Shown here one piece after another: positions 1-11,100 of a DNA stretch of 64,000 nt (positions within the stretch are counted from its first letter, which is position 1; each line of letters begins with the position of its first letter). The notes under the pieces were generated by a model. That model had not been told where the DNA came from and ran no database searches. It saw nothing but the letters and a program-made list of their open reading frames with translations. The DNA comes from Protonemura montana (lineage: Eukaryota > Arthropoda > Insecta > Plecoptera > Nemouridae), in NCBI GenBank assembly GCA_947568835.1, contig OX387610.1, positions 14,613,001-14,677,000 on the forward strand, read 5' to 3'. A program made the translations under genes and the position numbers.

Positions 1-103
1 ATCAATTAATCTCTTAATTCATCATGCACTTGACCTGTAACACCTTGACAAGAATCTACTGGCAGACAGCTGCAACTTGCATCTAGAACTGCGCTCGATG
101 CAC

Positions 104-241
104 TTTATTTCTACGCATCTTTCCATAACTTGACAATAATTAATAAATTCACTTCAATACAAAAACATCAGTATTTATGCTTATTTTGCTTCTTTTCTTA
201 TGTAACAATTTCCCGTGAAATAACGAGCTGTAAGCTTTATT
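104..241 (-). promoter_or_regulatory. Candidate polyadenylation signals of the PMEL/TMEM130-like gene
   Basis: Read on the minus strand, AATAAA occurs at 241-236 and 109-104, about 400 and 530 nt past the stop codon at 638. Either could end the transcript. The rest of bases 1-637 shows no ORF and is best read as 3' UTR and downstream DNA. Confidence 0.4.
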
Positions 242-637
242 TACTTTTAGCAGCTAGAAAATTTGAAGAAACATCAACCTAAGAAAAGTGAGGCATCCAG
301 ATAAAGGTGACACCATACAGCAACAAAATATAGGTTAATAACCAAAATCCCAAAAGAGCTTTACTAAAGAATTAAAGGCAAGCTATAAAATATTTCACGA
401 CTTCAAAAAAAATACTTTCAGGATAAAACAACATCAATAAAAAAAAAAATTTTTACAAGCGCCTTCTCCTAATATTCCCACATAGGACCTCATTTGCTAG
501 AAGCCTGTGTGTCAGTCATTTTCTTTCGTGTTACTTATCCTGCAAACCCCAACGAACGCAATCACACAACATATTCCAATATTGTCTTACACAAAACAAA
601 ACAAAACCATAAGTAGTTACACCCGAAGCTAAATCAC

Positions 638-3600
638 CTAACTATTCATCCTGCCGTACTCGTTCCTCCTTCCATTGCTACCGCCCGGCGCCCACAAGTT
701 ATCATCGGGACACGTGTATCCCGCCCCTTGGATCGACTCTTTCAGTCGCTCGCGGAACGTCTTGTACTCGAGGTTCTCCGCCTGCCCGAAGTTGAAGTCG
801 GCAACCTCGACGACAAACTGCGTCCGACTCTGCATGTAGTAGGCAACGCCGAACACGATCAAGATCACAGCGAGGAAGCTACAGACGACTGGGATCACGA
901 TCACGGACAACTGCGCCTGTCTCGTCACTAAAACAGACACGACCGTGATTTGATATCATTGCTACTGTCTAGCCCGTGAGAGAAGATACCAGCACAAGGA
1001 CTGTCCCCTGCATTGCTACAGTCTAGCCCGTGAGAAAAGATACCAGCACAAGGACTGTCCTCTGCATTGCTACAGTCTAGCCCGTGAGAAAAGATACCAG
1101 CACAAGGACTGTCCTCTGCATTGCTACAGCCTAGCCCGTGAGAGAAGATACCAGCACAAGGACTGTCCCCTGCATTGCTACAGTCTAGCCCGTGAGAGAA
1201 GATACCAGCACAAGGACTGTCCCCTGCATTGCTACAGTCCAGCCCGTGAGAGAAGATACCAGCACAAGGACTGTCCCCTGCATTGCTACAGTCTAGCCTG
1301 TGAGAGAAGATACCAGCACAAGGACTGTCCCCTGCATTGCTACAGTCTAGCACGAGAGAGAAGATACCAGCTCTTGCAATGTTTACTGAACTATTTCAAT
1401 TATTTAAAGTTTTGCAATCACTTACCTTCATAAATGTTTATGGCGATCGGAAAGATCTCTTTGGATACGTCGTTGCTGATGATGATCAGTATCGTATAGT
1501 TCCCGAGGACGGGAAAGTAGTGCATGATTTTCAGAGAGCTGTTCTTGATGACGTACTCGTACTCGCAGGTTTCGTTGCCGGTGACATTGTACGGCCCGGC
1601 CGTGTACTTGAGGCAGTAGCCGAACCGTGACGATCCTTCCCACTGCACCTGAAGGTTCAGGACGTCATCCCTCTGAAGCCACGTCGTGCCGTCCGCTTTT
1701 ATGTTTGCGATCGGAGCTGCAATCGAGGGTCACGACTTTAGTCTGACGGCAAACTTCGAGGTGAAATTCATCTCGTTACGGATTGATTGTGTGGAGATAT
1801 TGAATGATTTGTCAAGCGTTATCGATGGAAACCCAAATGTTGGACAATTTTTACACAATTGTCCTTATTATCATAACAACTGAAAATTCAAAATTGTTGT
1901 GAGAAATATTCGTGACTCTAAATAAATTGTTAATATTGAGCGTGCAATTGAGCAATCAGATGCATTTAAACAAAACGAACAAAAAAAATAACAACACAAT
2001 TAAAAATATCACTCAGAACATATTTGTTTGTTTTGTTTGTTTTTGTGCAAACAATGAGAACTTTGACTCAAGAAACTTTAAGCTCGATTATAAACGCTTT
2101 GGGGTCATTCCATGTGTAATCACTCACCTCAAACTTTGACCGACCCAGATTTTGATGAAAATTGGTATACTTGTTAAGTTTGTTGACTTAGGGGCTATTT
2201 TTTAATTTTTTTTTTTTTGGTCCAACCGTTCGGATATTACAAGGGGGGGAAGTTGGGGTCATTTTGCCCCCCGCGCGTGTAGTGACCACCCTTTCTACGC
2301 AATATCTAGGGTTCTATGGGAGCTACAGAGCTGGGAAAAAAATCATCTGAAAGGTAATTTCATACCCTACCTGAATATGGAAACAAAAATGACGATATGT
2401 TAATACGAATTTAATTGTGATTTTACACATCTGCATTTTCCAAAATGACCATATCGCTGATGAGTCATTTTTGATTTGCCTGATTTTTTTTCTATATGTA
2501 CAGAACATACATATGATCATGTGTTCCAAAAATCAAGATGGGTGTTCTACTACTTTCCAAGAAAAAAAAATGTTTTCTGCAAATTCATTCATAATATAAA
2601 TTAATATGAACTGAATTTAAGACAACATTCAAGAAAATGATCATTACTTACAATCATAGCTACTATGAAGTACAAATTTGCATATCTTAAGAGAGATGTA
2701 GTTTACCTTATTGAGGTACATATTTTATAAGCCCTGCTGTTGCCCTGTTGGTGTCTGTAGCCGACAAAAAGTATGTTCGACCAGTTGCCGTGTTGGGGTC
2801 GGCCAGTGTTAAAACATCAGCAAAAGCTACAATTAGTTTGTCTTGTACACTGGGATAAAAATATGATGGAGCTGGTCCATGAGGGTGTAGAAAGTTGACT
2901 TGAAGTTCAAGAGACTGTGATGATTTTTCAAGAACACACGCTAGCCACCAGTCTTCGTTGTATGCTACAGTGATGAAACTGCCCACGTCTTTGAACTCAA
3001 ACTCGGGTATTTCTGCTGCTGTTGCTTCCTCCTCTTCTTCTTCTTCTTCTTCTTCTCCTTCTTCATTTTTCTCAACAATCTTCACAATGTTGATTTCTTC
3101 AGAAAGAGAAAAGTGTTTCACATGTAAGGAAGTTAGCGATTTTGGGTAGAACGCATGAAAGCTTCTTGTGCCTACGATAGTTTTTAATTCTTTGAATCGT
3201 TCTTTAAGTTTGATGCCATTTGCTGTAATCTCTTCATTGGCTACAAACACAAAATTTACAGTCCACACATTTTCTGTTGCCCACCGGTAAAAGTCTATCG
3301 GCGTCATTATTTGGTCGGCATATGGTTTCTGTAAACTTGCCCGTGCTGCATTTCGTTTTACAGTCCCACCAACTCCATCGCATGGTCCTTTACCGTGGGA
3401 TGTGGCAAAAAAATGCCACTCAGCAGTTAGTTCGAAGTCAACTTCATGATGGCACAAGTTGGAAAAATTCTTCTTATTCTTATATTGGGCTGCCGCTCCA
3501 TCAGAAAAGTAAATTAAATGGGATACATCCGAAATGTTTTGTTTCAGGTGTCTTATCAGGTGCTTTTGGAAAGTGTGCACAGTAACGGTGTCATGAGTTA

Positions 3601-6600
3601 GCGAGTCAGAAATGACAACGTAACTTAAATGTTGTATGTCTCGATCTTCAGGCTTAAAGTAACACACAAATGGGTGAAGGGTGCATTGGCTGTTATTCCA
3701 ATGGTAACCTTGTGCAGCATCCTGGAGCACAAAAGAATAATTCTCAGCGAAGTCGCCCACTACTAAAACTTCCCCTGGTTTAAGGTTGGCTTTCTTCTCC
3801 TGCATGAATGCCGCTTGCTGCCGTGCAATAAAATCATGATTTCTTAATAAAATGCATTTTTCAATAAAACAGTCAACAAACTCATCTGTAGGTTTCGTAA
3901 TTGTCTCTAGGGTACATCTGTCTGTTGACAGCCACTGTTTATAAGTCACAGAGTCTATGAAATTTTCACTGAATGAGATTTCTAGCCATTCACGAAGTTC
4001 ATCGGTTCCCGGACAATTGCCACACTTTCCTACAAAGCAGTTGAGAAGCGGGGGGTTGCACATGAGGCTGGCAAGGCAGTGTTGGTATGATTTGATGGTA
4101 CCGTCTGAAAGCAAAGGCAGCTTTGCTCCCAAAGCCATCAACTTAACGTTTTGGTGTATCGTACAGACACAGACAGAATGTGTCCCAGCTGCTCCTGCCA
4201 GAACACAATGTTTGGGTCTGAGCTCTGCAAACTTCGAGAATCCAACCTTGATGTCAGGATATTTATCTTTGAAGCTGCGATACACTTCACTTAAGTTGCT
4301 TAACACTAGTCTCTTCTGGCGGTGAACTCGATTGTCACCCACTTTAACCGAGACAAAATCTTTTTTACCCGGCATGACACGGCTTACATCATCATTTTCA
4401 TAAAACTCTTCAATCAGTTGAATGCAATCAGGGGAAAGAGTTTTTCCTGCTTTTTGATTTGCAGATGGCAGTATCCCTTGGGCCTTTACTAGTTGTTTGG
4501 TTTTACGTACCAAATGGTTAGATGCATTGAACTCTTGCATTATTCTCTTAATGCTCCAACTTTTTGGAAGCACAGATAAAATTGTTATTTTCTCGCTTCT
4601 GGTACTCGTCTTAAACTTTTCTTTCAGTTGTGCTATTATCTCTGACCCATCACGGATGCTGTCCTTGCACTCCTCTGAAGATGTCAAATCTTCTTTGCTG
4701 ATTTCTTCATTACTGGGAGATACTAGTTCCAATCTCTTCTTTACACCTTGTGTTATTTCGCTGAACTTTCTTTTCGAATAAAACATAGATTTACCCTTTA
4801 GTTTGGTGGTATTAATAGGTGACACACCAAATGCAGCTAAAGACTGATTCACGGCATCTGCTTCACAGGGTATGTCCACGAAAGGTAGGTCAAGTTCAGT
4901 GGATTTAGTTGGCGTTAGAACAGAAACGGTTGTTAGTTCCTTCAGCCTGAGCGAGAGCAGCTTACGGCAAGTTGAGCATAATTTCTTTCCAGGGATGAGG
5001 TCGGCAATCTCCAAGTATTTCGTCCTGGATGCTGCATTAATTTCTCTTAACCCATTAACTTTCACTATTCCACAGTGAGCCTGAAACGGATCGCAGCATA
5101 ACTTGTGGTGACAGCTATACAGACGAAGGAATTTCTTTTCATGTAAATGACACACGGTCTTCACATTATCACACTTAGTACGCAGAGCTAATGATAACTG
5201 CTGGTCACTATTGAAACTTTCAATGCTTTTAATCGCTAGATCTTCGATGGGTCCACATTCTTCTTCAAAGAACAGTCCAATTGAGCACATTATGAATCTC
5301 TAAATAAAAGGTGCTTGAGAGCAAATTAGCTTCTATCCTCATCAACATGAGGCCAGAGACTGATTGCTTTAGTCCAGACAAGAAATTACCAAACTTTTTA
5401 CTTGTAACCTGTTACAACTTGATCCATGATTCAGGAGCATGACAAACAATCTATAGTTGTATTCTAGGGAATACCATTTTAAGATTCTTGTAGATGCAAG
5501 TCCAGACAAGAAATGAACAAACTTTTGACTTCTATGAACTGTTTCAACTTGATCCATGATTTACAGGAATATGGCAAACAATCGATTTGTATTGTAGAGA
5601 ATAACATTTCAAGAACATGCAACTGTGCAAACAAAAATCAACTTTAATATAAAATATATGCCAGTGCTCTGATCACAATAATTGTGATCAAAATGCTGTT
5701 CTACTGGCAAAAAGGCACTTTTTTATAGAAAAAATTTTTTTTCTTGGAAAGTGGTAAAACACCCATCTTGATTTTTGGAACACATGATCATATGTATGTT
5801 CTGTATATATAGAAAAAAAATCAGGCAAATCAAAAATGACTCATCAGCGATATGGTCATTTTGGAAAATGCAGATGTGTAAAATCACAATTAAATTCGTA
5901 TTAACATATCGTCATTTTTGTTTCCATATTCAGGTAGGGTATGAAATTACCTTTCAGATGATTTTTTTCCCAGCTCTGTAGCTCCCATAGAACCCTAGAT
6001 ATTGCGTAGAAAGGGTGGTCACTACACGCCCGGGGGGCAAAATGACCCCAACTTCCCCCCCTTGTAATATCCGAACGGTTGGACCAAAAAAAAAAAAAAA
6101 AAAAAATAGCCCCTAAGTCAACAAACTTAACAAGTATACCAATTTTCATCAAAATCTGGGTCGGTCAAAGTGAAATTTAATTAAAAGTGAGTGATTACAC
6201 ATGGAATGACCCTTTGAGAGTCCAAGCAATATTTATTTTGACTTTAAGAATTGGGCAAGAAGCTCAAAGACAAAGCAACAACCACGGCAGGTGAAGAACA
6301 AGACCAAGAATAAAGTCAAAAGATAAAATATTTTTGGTTATGCATTAAAAGAAATGGACAAATGAGTAGAAATATTATCAATAATAGCTAGTTTAGACTA
6401 TGGGTTTCAATTAGCAACTGCAATTAGAATTAAAAGGCTTAAAAAAATTTGATTTACCTTTTACAGTCATGTTTTGATGGAAATATCCATACGTTTTCAT
6501 TGGATCTGGAGGTACTGTTGTGGAATTAAGACAAACGTATGGATAATCCGTAGTCTTGTTTGAAAGAAGTTTCTTAATGTGAATTGGCGGAGCTGTTGTC

Positions 6601-7638
6601 TTAGCAGTGGTAGTGGTGGTAGCGGTTGTGGTGGTGGTAGCAACGGTAGTTGTATTTGGTGATGCAGTCGTTGTCGTCGATGTTGTTGTTTCGGGAGGAA
6701 CAGTTGTTGTAACGATAGGTTCGTAGGAGGCCACAACTAGAGCTTCGACAGTATGTTCTTTACCTACGTCCGTATAGTTAAATTGAAATTCGTAATTCGA
6801 CGTTTGACCATAATAGACACAGTCAACAAACCAGTACGTGTTTAAACTCGTAGCATTCTTGCCCAAAAACTCTGAGTCTGCATCTTTCAATGCAATTTTA
6901 TGTGTGACTGGTTTTGCATTAGAGACGAAGTTGTTTGTAATGTTATGATTTCCTTGAATTAGGACCATCTTTCCATTCAGCAAGCCTGAAAATTGAATAT
7001 TAGGGACATATTTAGCTAAGGAAAACCTTAAATTATTTCTTCACAAGCTAAATATGTTCAGTTTACGTACTTGTGAGATCGAAGGAGATCCTCTTGCTTG
7101 TTTCTATTATGTCAAAAATAAAATGCTTGTACACTAGTACTTGCACTTCATAAGGTCCCGGTGAATACGTTGGGAATGGGAAAGAAACAACCCACTTCGA
7201 TTGGATGCCTCCTTTAGTCTGAAAGTATGGAATAAGAAATGTATGTCTTTGACAGTGCTTTTTGCATAGTGGTAAACCTTAATCATACAATCACTTAATC
7301 AAACAATTGATAAAAACGTGATTCATACATTGCCTTCATGGCGTGGTAACGCATTGTCTTCCCAGTCAAAGAGGAACGATTCAGATGGTTCACTGCCATC
7401 GTCTTCGAACACTTTTGCAATAAATGTAATGCTTGCACCAATCACTGCAGGACCATTTGATTCAATATTAACGTAGTATCCACTCACTGAAACAAAAAGT
7501 TAGGTAAATTAGGCCAAGTCCTTGAGACATGACGATCGACATTGAAATCAAATTCCGACAAAGTGAACGTTTATACTTACCAGTCTCAATGAAGAAAATG
7601 AGTCCCACAATTAGGAAATGCCTGTTAAATACCACCAT
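638..7638 (-). CDS. PMEL/GPNMB/TMEM130-family type I membrane glycoprotein, six exons
   Basis: Coding exons, in order of transcription, are 7638-7581, 7486-7329, 7218-7071, 6985-6458, 1716-1426 and 927-638. They sum to 1473 nt (490 residues plus TAG), all with GT-AG borders and matching phases. Residues 1-19 (MVVFNRHFLIVGLIFFIET) form a signal peptide. A PKD-like region follows, with FEDDGSEPSESFLFDWED as the family hallmark. A Thr-rich mucin-like stretch lies at about residues 213-253, and there are many N-x-S/T sites (NIT, NAT, NYT, NKT, NST, NMT, NVT, NSS). A Cys-containing domain, a membrane helix at about 402-425 (SVIVIPVVCSFLAVILIVFG) and a short tail beginning VEVADFNFGQ complete it. 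The order matches vertebrate TMEM130/GPNMB/PMEL, which are endosomal, melanosomal or surface glycoproteins; the function here is inferred. The 4.7-kb intron between exons 4 and 5 holds a DNA transposon, and the last intron holds a 54-bp minisatellite. Which paralogue it is closest to cannot be decided by eye. Confidence 0.86.
955..1376. repeat. 54-bp minisatellite, about eight units, in the last intron of the glycoprotein gene
   Basis: Units begin near 957, 1011, 1065, 1119, 1173, 1227, 1281 and 1335. The core is TAGCCCGTGAGAGAAGATAC followed by CAGCACAAGGACTGTCCCC. Because 54 is a multiple of three, the minus strand stays open for 141 codons with an 18-residue repeat, but the array lies between a good donor (1425-1424) and acceptor (929-928) and is intronic. 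A single related stretch, GAGAGAAGATACCAGGAC, occurs at about 31433, so the unit probably comes from a dispersed element. Confidence 0.9.
2102..2570. repeat. Left terminal inverted repeat of the 4.1-kb transposon
   Basis: It pairs with 5734-6212. Visible differences are a longer T tract on the partner, scattered single-base changes, and a short stretch near the tip where the left reads CTCACCTCAAACTTTG and the right arm has an AT-rich insertion. The arm also contains a shadow ORF of 68 codons that appears on opposite strands in the two arms. Confidence 0.88.
2708..5290 (-). CDS. Putative DDE-type transposase of the 4.1-kb transposon (860 aa)
   Basis: A single open frame from ATG (5290-5288) to a stop at 2710-2708, centred between the inverted repeats, so very probably the mobility protein. 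The N-terminal part (about 40-110) is rich in Cys and His (CHLH, SCHHKLCC, HCG, CSTC) and could bind zinc and DNA. A second Cys/His motif, RPKHC...GTHSVCVCTIHQN, is at about 359-381. Candidate acidic catalytic positions are D513 in VVGDFAENYSF, D597 in IYFSDGAAAQYKN, and D638 in CDGVGGTVKR or E624 in AEWHFFATSHGK. Their order and spacing fit an RNase H fold, but this is inference. Residues 743-755 are nearly all Glu, and the tail (about 765-825, VGSFITVAYNEDWWLACVLE) resembles a small chromatin-reader beta-barrel. Comparable unnamed proteins are, to my recollection, common in invertebrate genomes. The superfamily was not assigned. Confidence 0.75.
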   Translation of the reverse strand: MCSIGLFFEEECGPIEDLAIKSIESFNSDQQLSLALRTKCDNVKTVCHLHEKKFLRLYSCHHKLCCDPFQAHCGIVKVNGLREINAASRTKYLEIADLIPGKKLCSTCRKLLSLRLKELTTVSVLTPTKSTELDLPFVDIPCEADAVNQSLAAFGVSPINTTKLKGKSMFYSKRKFSEITQGVKKRLELVSPSNEEISKEDLTSSEECKDSIRDGSEIIAQLKEKFKTSTRSEKITILSVLPKSWSIKRIMQEFNASNHLVRKTKQLVKAQGILPSANQKAGKTLSPDCIQLIEEFYENDDVSRVMPGKKDFVSVKVGDNRVHRQKRLVLSNLSEVYRSFKDKYPDIKVGFSKFAELRPKHCVLAGAAGTHSVCVCTIHQNVKLMALGAKLPLLSDGTIKSYQHCLASLMCNPPLLNCFVGKCGNCPGTDELREWLEISFSENFIDSVTYKQWLSTDRCTLETITKPTDEFVDCFIEKCILLRNHDFIARQQAAFMQEKKANLKPGEVLVVGDFAENYSFVLQDAAQGYHWNNSQCTLHPFVCYFKPEDRDIQHLSYVVISDSLTHDTVTVHTFQKHLIRHLKQNISDVSHLIYFSDGAAAQYKNKKNFSNLCHHEVDFELTAEWHFFATSHGKGPCDGVGGTVKRNAARASLQKPYADQIMTPIDFYRWATENVWTVNFVFVANEEITANGIKLKERFKELKTIVGTRSFHAFYPKSLTSLHVKHFSLSEEINIVKIVEKNEEGEEEEEEEEEEATAAEIPEFEFKDVGSFITVAYNEDWWLACVLEKSSQSLELQVNFLHPHGPAPSYFYPSVQDKLIVAFADVLTLADPNTATGRTYFLSATDTNRATAGLIKYVPQ
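5291..5733. repeat. Subterminal region with a 119-bp direct repeat and a perfect 10-bp-arm palindrome
   Basis: Two related copies of about 119 bp start at about 5371 and 5490. Both begin AGTCCAGACAAGAAAT and share CAACTTGATCCATGATT. At 5670-5690 TGATCACAAT and ATTGTGATCA flank a single A. The block sits between the transposase start and the right inverted repeat, where promoter or transposase-binding sites would be expected. That role is inferred. Confidence 0.7.
5734..6212. repeat. Right terminal inverted repeat of the 4.1-kb transposon
   Basis: It is the inverted copy of 2102-2570, ending GTGAGTGATTACACATGG then AATGACCC at 6212. It has a homopolymer A run at about 6086-6107 where the left arm has a shorter T run, a typical replication-slippage difference. 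Confidence 0.88.
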
Positions 7639-8042
7639 ACTGCAGATTTTGACATTTATTGACAGAAACTTATCTAGTTGCCAGTACCTGGGTGCGACTC
7701 GAATACCTGCTAATCTTATTATGTTGGCGAACCTGCTTGTCACTTCCTCATGCTGCAGTGGTGCGGGGTGCGGAGGGCGGTGCAGTACAAAGACAAAGCA
7801 TGCTTTTGCTGGCGGCTGTCAAATGTTTTAGTTTTGAAATATTTTAATTGTGATTTATTCATATTTCATGTTACTTCTTTGGAAGAGGATCTATCAGAGC
7901 TTGTGACTTTAGCCAAAGGCATGCATTTTTAAATACCTATTACAAGTACAAGATTCTCGTGTTGATTTCCTTCCTAACCTAGCCATTTAATCATTAAAAT
8001 AAAAAATAAAAAAAAAACAGTCTAAAATGTAATTTGGATTCA

Positions 8043-8056
8043 TTTATTTTTTTATT
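8043..8056 (-). promoter_or_regulatory. Candidate polyadenylation signals of the NUDT6-like gene
   Basis: AATAAA occurs twice on the minus strand (8056-8051 and 8048-8043), about 140 nt past the stop codon. The next gene on the same strand starts at 7638, so the interval 7639-8190 holds this 3' UTR plus the promoter of the glycoprotein gene. No TATA box was recognised there. Confidence 0.5.
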
Positions 8057-8190
8057 AATAGCTTTGGTATTACAATAATTACCTGAGGCTAATAGAATTA
8101 TCACTTTATTCAATTTTAAGGTAGTTTGGAAGGTTTTTAATATCATAAATTGACATGAGCACCAGGATAAAGCTGCATAATTTCACACAA

Positions 8191-11100
8191 CTAGATTTTA
8201 CTCTTTTCTCCCTCTGATAAATCTTCTATTTCAAACAGAGAGAAAGGTTTCTTCAGCAACGGATGCGTTCGTTTCTTCAAGCTGATAATCTTTCCAGTTT
8301 CTTTGTACTCCAGGTATTTTTCGACAAAAGAGCGATTTGTCTCATGCACATATTCGTGACTTAAAAACTCGTCAACCTAGAAAAAAAAACACGTTTATTT
8401 GCAAACTTTCAACTTGCAGCTTGCACATTTTCTAACGGTTTATTACATTTACCTTCATCCATTTGGCTTCCATAATTTCTCTGTCACATTTTTTGATCTC
8501 TGTCGAAACAGGAGCTAATCCCACAACGAAATAGATGTCTGAGCAGTCGAAATTTGCACCGTGTGTGTGCCTGAACGAGACGACAAATTGGAACTTTGTC
8601 TCGATGCTAGTCTCTTCTAAAACTTCGCGTATGGCAGCAACTTCAATGTCCTCACCTGAAATAAAACAAAATGTGCTCGTTGCAGACTGTTTAATATTAG
8701 TAATAAGTACGTACCACTTCAAAAACTGAATGCCATTTCTTGTCATATCACTTGCAGTTACTTAAAATAAGAAGATAAACGTGCAAGAACAACATATTGG
8801 TTACGAAACACATTCAAGAAGTGGCAAGCCAAAAGGTTTTTAAGAATAAAACCGGCAAGTAGGGTCAGGAAGTACAGATTTCACCACTGTCAAATAAAAA
8901 CCAATGTGTTTTTATTAAAGCTTACTTAAGCTTTCCGTGAAATGTTAAAGATATCTTTTTATATTCTGAACTTTGACACCAATTGTTTTTCAGCAAAACG
9001 GATTAGCAGGATAACCATTCAAAGTGTATGAACATATTCATCGAAAATTACATAAACAAATTCATGCACAAATTGTTTTCAAGGCAAGCTTTTAGCGTTA
9101 TAAAATTGAATGAGTATTTGGTGATCTGAAAGTACCTTCAAAAGTACTAATACAGCACATGACTAGCTGTAAAAAAAAAGCATCACACGTACCTGATTCT
9201 ACATAGCCGCCAGGCAGCTTCCAATGAGGGAATCCTTTCGGGAAATATTTCTCCCTCACGACGAGTATTTCTTCAGCGTCGTTGACTACGATTGCACCGA
9301 CTCCAATCATCGTGTGCGCAAATCGAGGTACATTCGACTCTTCGTCCCTTGGCATCCAGCGATACATCATGACATAACCGGACTGAGCGTGGTGGAAAAC
9401 AAAATCGTTCCTAGCGAGAATCGGAACCCAATCCGCATGTTCGGTGGCAACTTTAAACCAGACGCCGCGTAGGTCGCTGCTTGCCCACGCTTCTAAAGAT
9501 TCTGCGTGAAGAAATTAAATGTTAGGTATGTTACTATTATTATTATTATTATTTGTGGTGTTTAACGACGCACTGTTTTGACAACTGGCCCTGCGGCACT
9601 GGTCTAAAGGCGTCGGTGAATGAGTGGATGATGATGAGGATGATGATGAATCTAACCTAGACTAGAAGGGAGGAGGGAAAACCCGGTGCCGGCAGGTAGC
9701 CTACTCCTGTTGAAGACCAAGAGGACCACCGGCTTAACGTCCCTTCCGAAGGACGGTACAGCGCGAACAACAGGATTCCTCCACAAATCCATGCTGTCGA
9801 GAAGTTGATAAGCAAGGCGAGTGAAGTTTCTGTACTAACTTTCATCCCTCCAACCTCTCTCCCGAACAGAACTGGTCATGTGTATAATGGTCACCCATCC
9901 AATACCTGACTCAGCGCAGTGTTGCATAACTTCGGTGATCTAACGAGAACCGGTGTTTCCAACACGACAAACCGTTCGGTGTTAGGTATGTTACATTACG
10001 CCTGCTTTTGTAGATATGTTGCAATCAGAAATCCAAACATAACGTTGTCAACCACGTGGTTCTCATTGGTGTGCAAAGCGTGCCACAGTCACTTTGATTC
10101 CAGTGACGCTATATCGCGTCACATCCATTTTATGTCGAGTGACTCGCAATTTGATGTTGGATACGTTTTATTCTCATAACCTGATAATAATCCAATTTTG
10201 ACAAAGTTGTTTAGTTTCAATTTTGTTGTCAATTTTGTTTTGTTGTCAAAGTTGCAATTGCAAATGCCCAAATTCAGCCCATTGCAAGGATTTGCAACAT
10301 AAATAAAAGGAGGAAAATCGATTTATTAAACAATCGAAAGCTATCCAAATATATGGTTGACCATTAAGGTCTAGCAGGTCTAGCTTACTGATCTATATTA
10401 CAAATACAATTTCTTATTAATAATATTTATGATCATGATATTATAATATTTATGATTATGATTATGGTAATTATGAAGTGTTGTTATAGATGCAAGATGT
10501 GCAAAGATGCAAATTGATGCTCAAAGAACGGCAGGAACTTTAGAGTCAAATATTGAGACTGTCATTCCTGTAATTTGACCAAGTTATTATTTTGTGGTAG
10601 TCTTTGTGCCACCACTTGTGCAAACGCCTAGGGGTGGATTTTGTAAAATCTAGTATTTTTTCCCGACTATTTTTTTACATTAATCGATAACATCAGAGTC
10701 ATGTTGTTTGTTTAAATAGTGTTTTCGACAGCTTATACTGATGCGGTTTTTAAATGCATGACAACGTAATACTCTACGCTGGGTTTCATTGGTTCCATGA
10801 ACAATTGCTCCCACTTGAAGAAGCTGTCCATTCATTTGTCTACAGTGAACCTGCGATCATTTCAAGACCAAAATTTCCTCTGGGTTTTAGGAGTTGCTCG
10901 AGAGCAAGCTTATTCATTGACGTTGCGAATGTTCCATTTGGGCAGGGTCACATGACCAGTTGAACACACTTTTGGTGCTCTCCTGATAGTGTATCAGGGA
11001 AATCAGTTGAAAACAATATAAAATTTATCTTACAGAGGTTGATATGTTCCTACTATACCCACTTATTCATCAACTTGCAAATCTTCTGACCGACTGACCT

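Larger units (their letters stand above)
2102..6212 (-). mobile_element. Autonomous-looking DNA transposon, 4.1 kb, long terminal inverted repeats
   Basis: The two ends are inverted copies of each other, starting GGGTCATTCCATGTGTAATC on the left, with the reverse complement on the right. The arms run about 469 bp (2102-2570) and 479 bp (5734-6212). TTTG lies directly outside both ends (2098-2101 and 6213-6216), which fits a 4-bp target duplication. Between the arms is one uninterrupted 860-codon gene. The arms are almost identical by eye and the ORF is open, both pointing to a recent insertion. The superfamily was not recognised. A similar tip (AGGTCATTCCATGTCAATTC) occurs at 63215. Confidence 0.85.

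Noticed and set aside
928-1353. 141-codon minus-strand ORF of Cys-rich 18-residue repeats
   Set aside because: It is the 54-bp minisatellite read in frame, lying inside a well-supported intron.
2323-2529. 68-codon ORF also found at 5775-5981 on the other strand
   Set aside because: It is simply the same terminal inverted repeat read twice, with no protein features.
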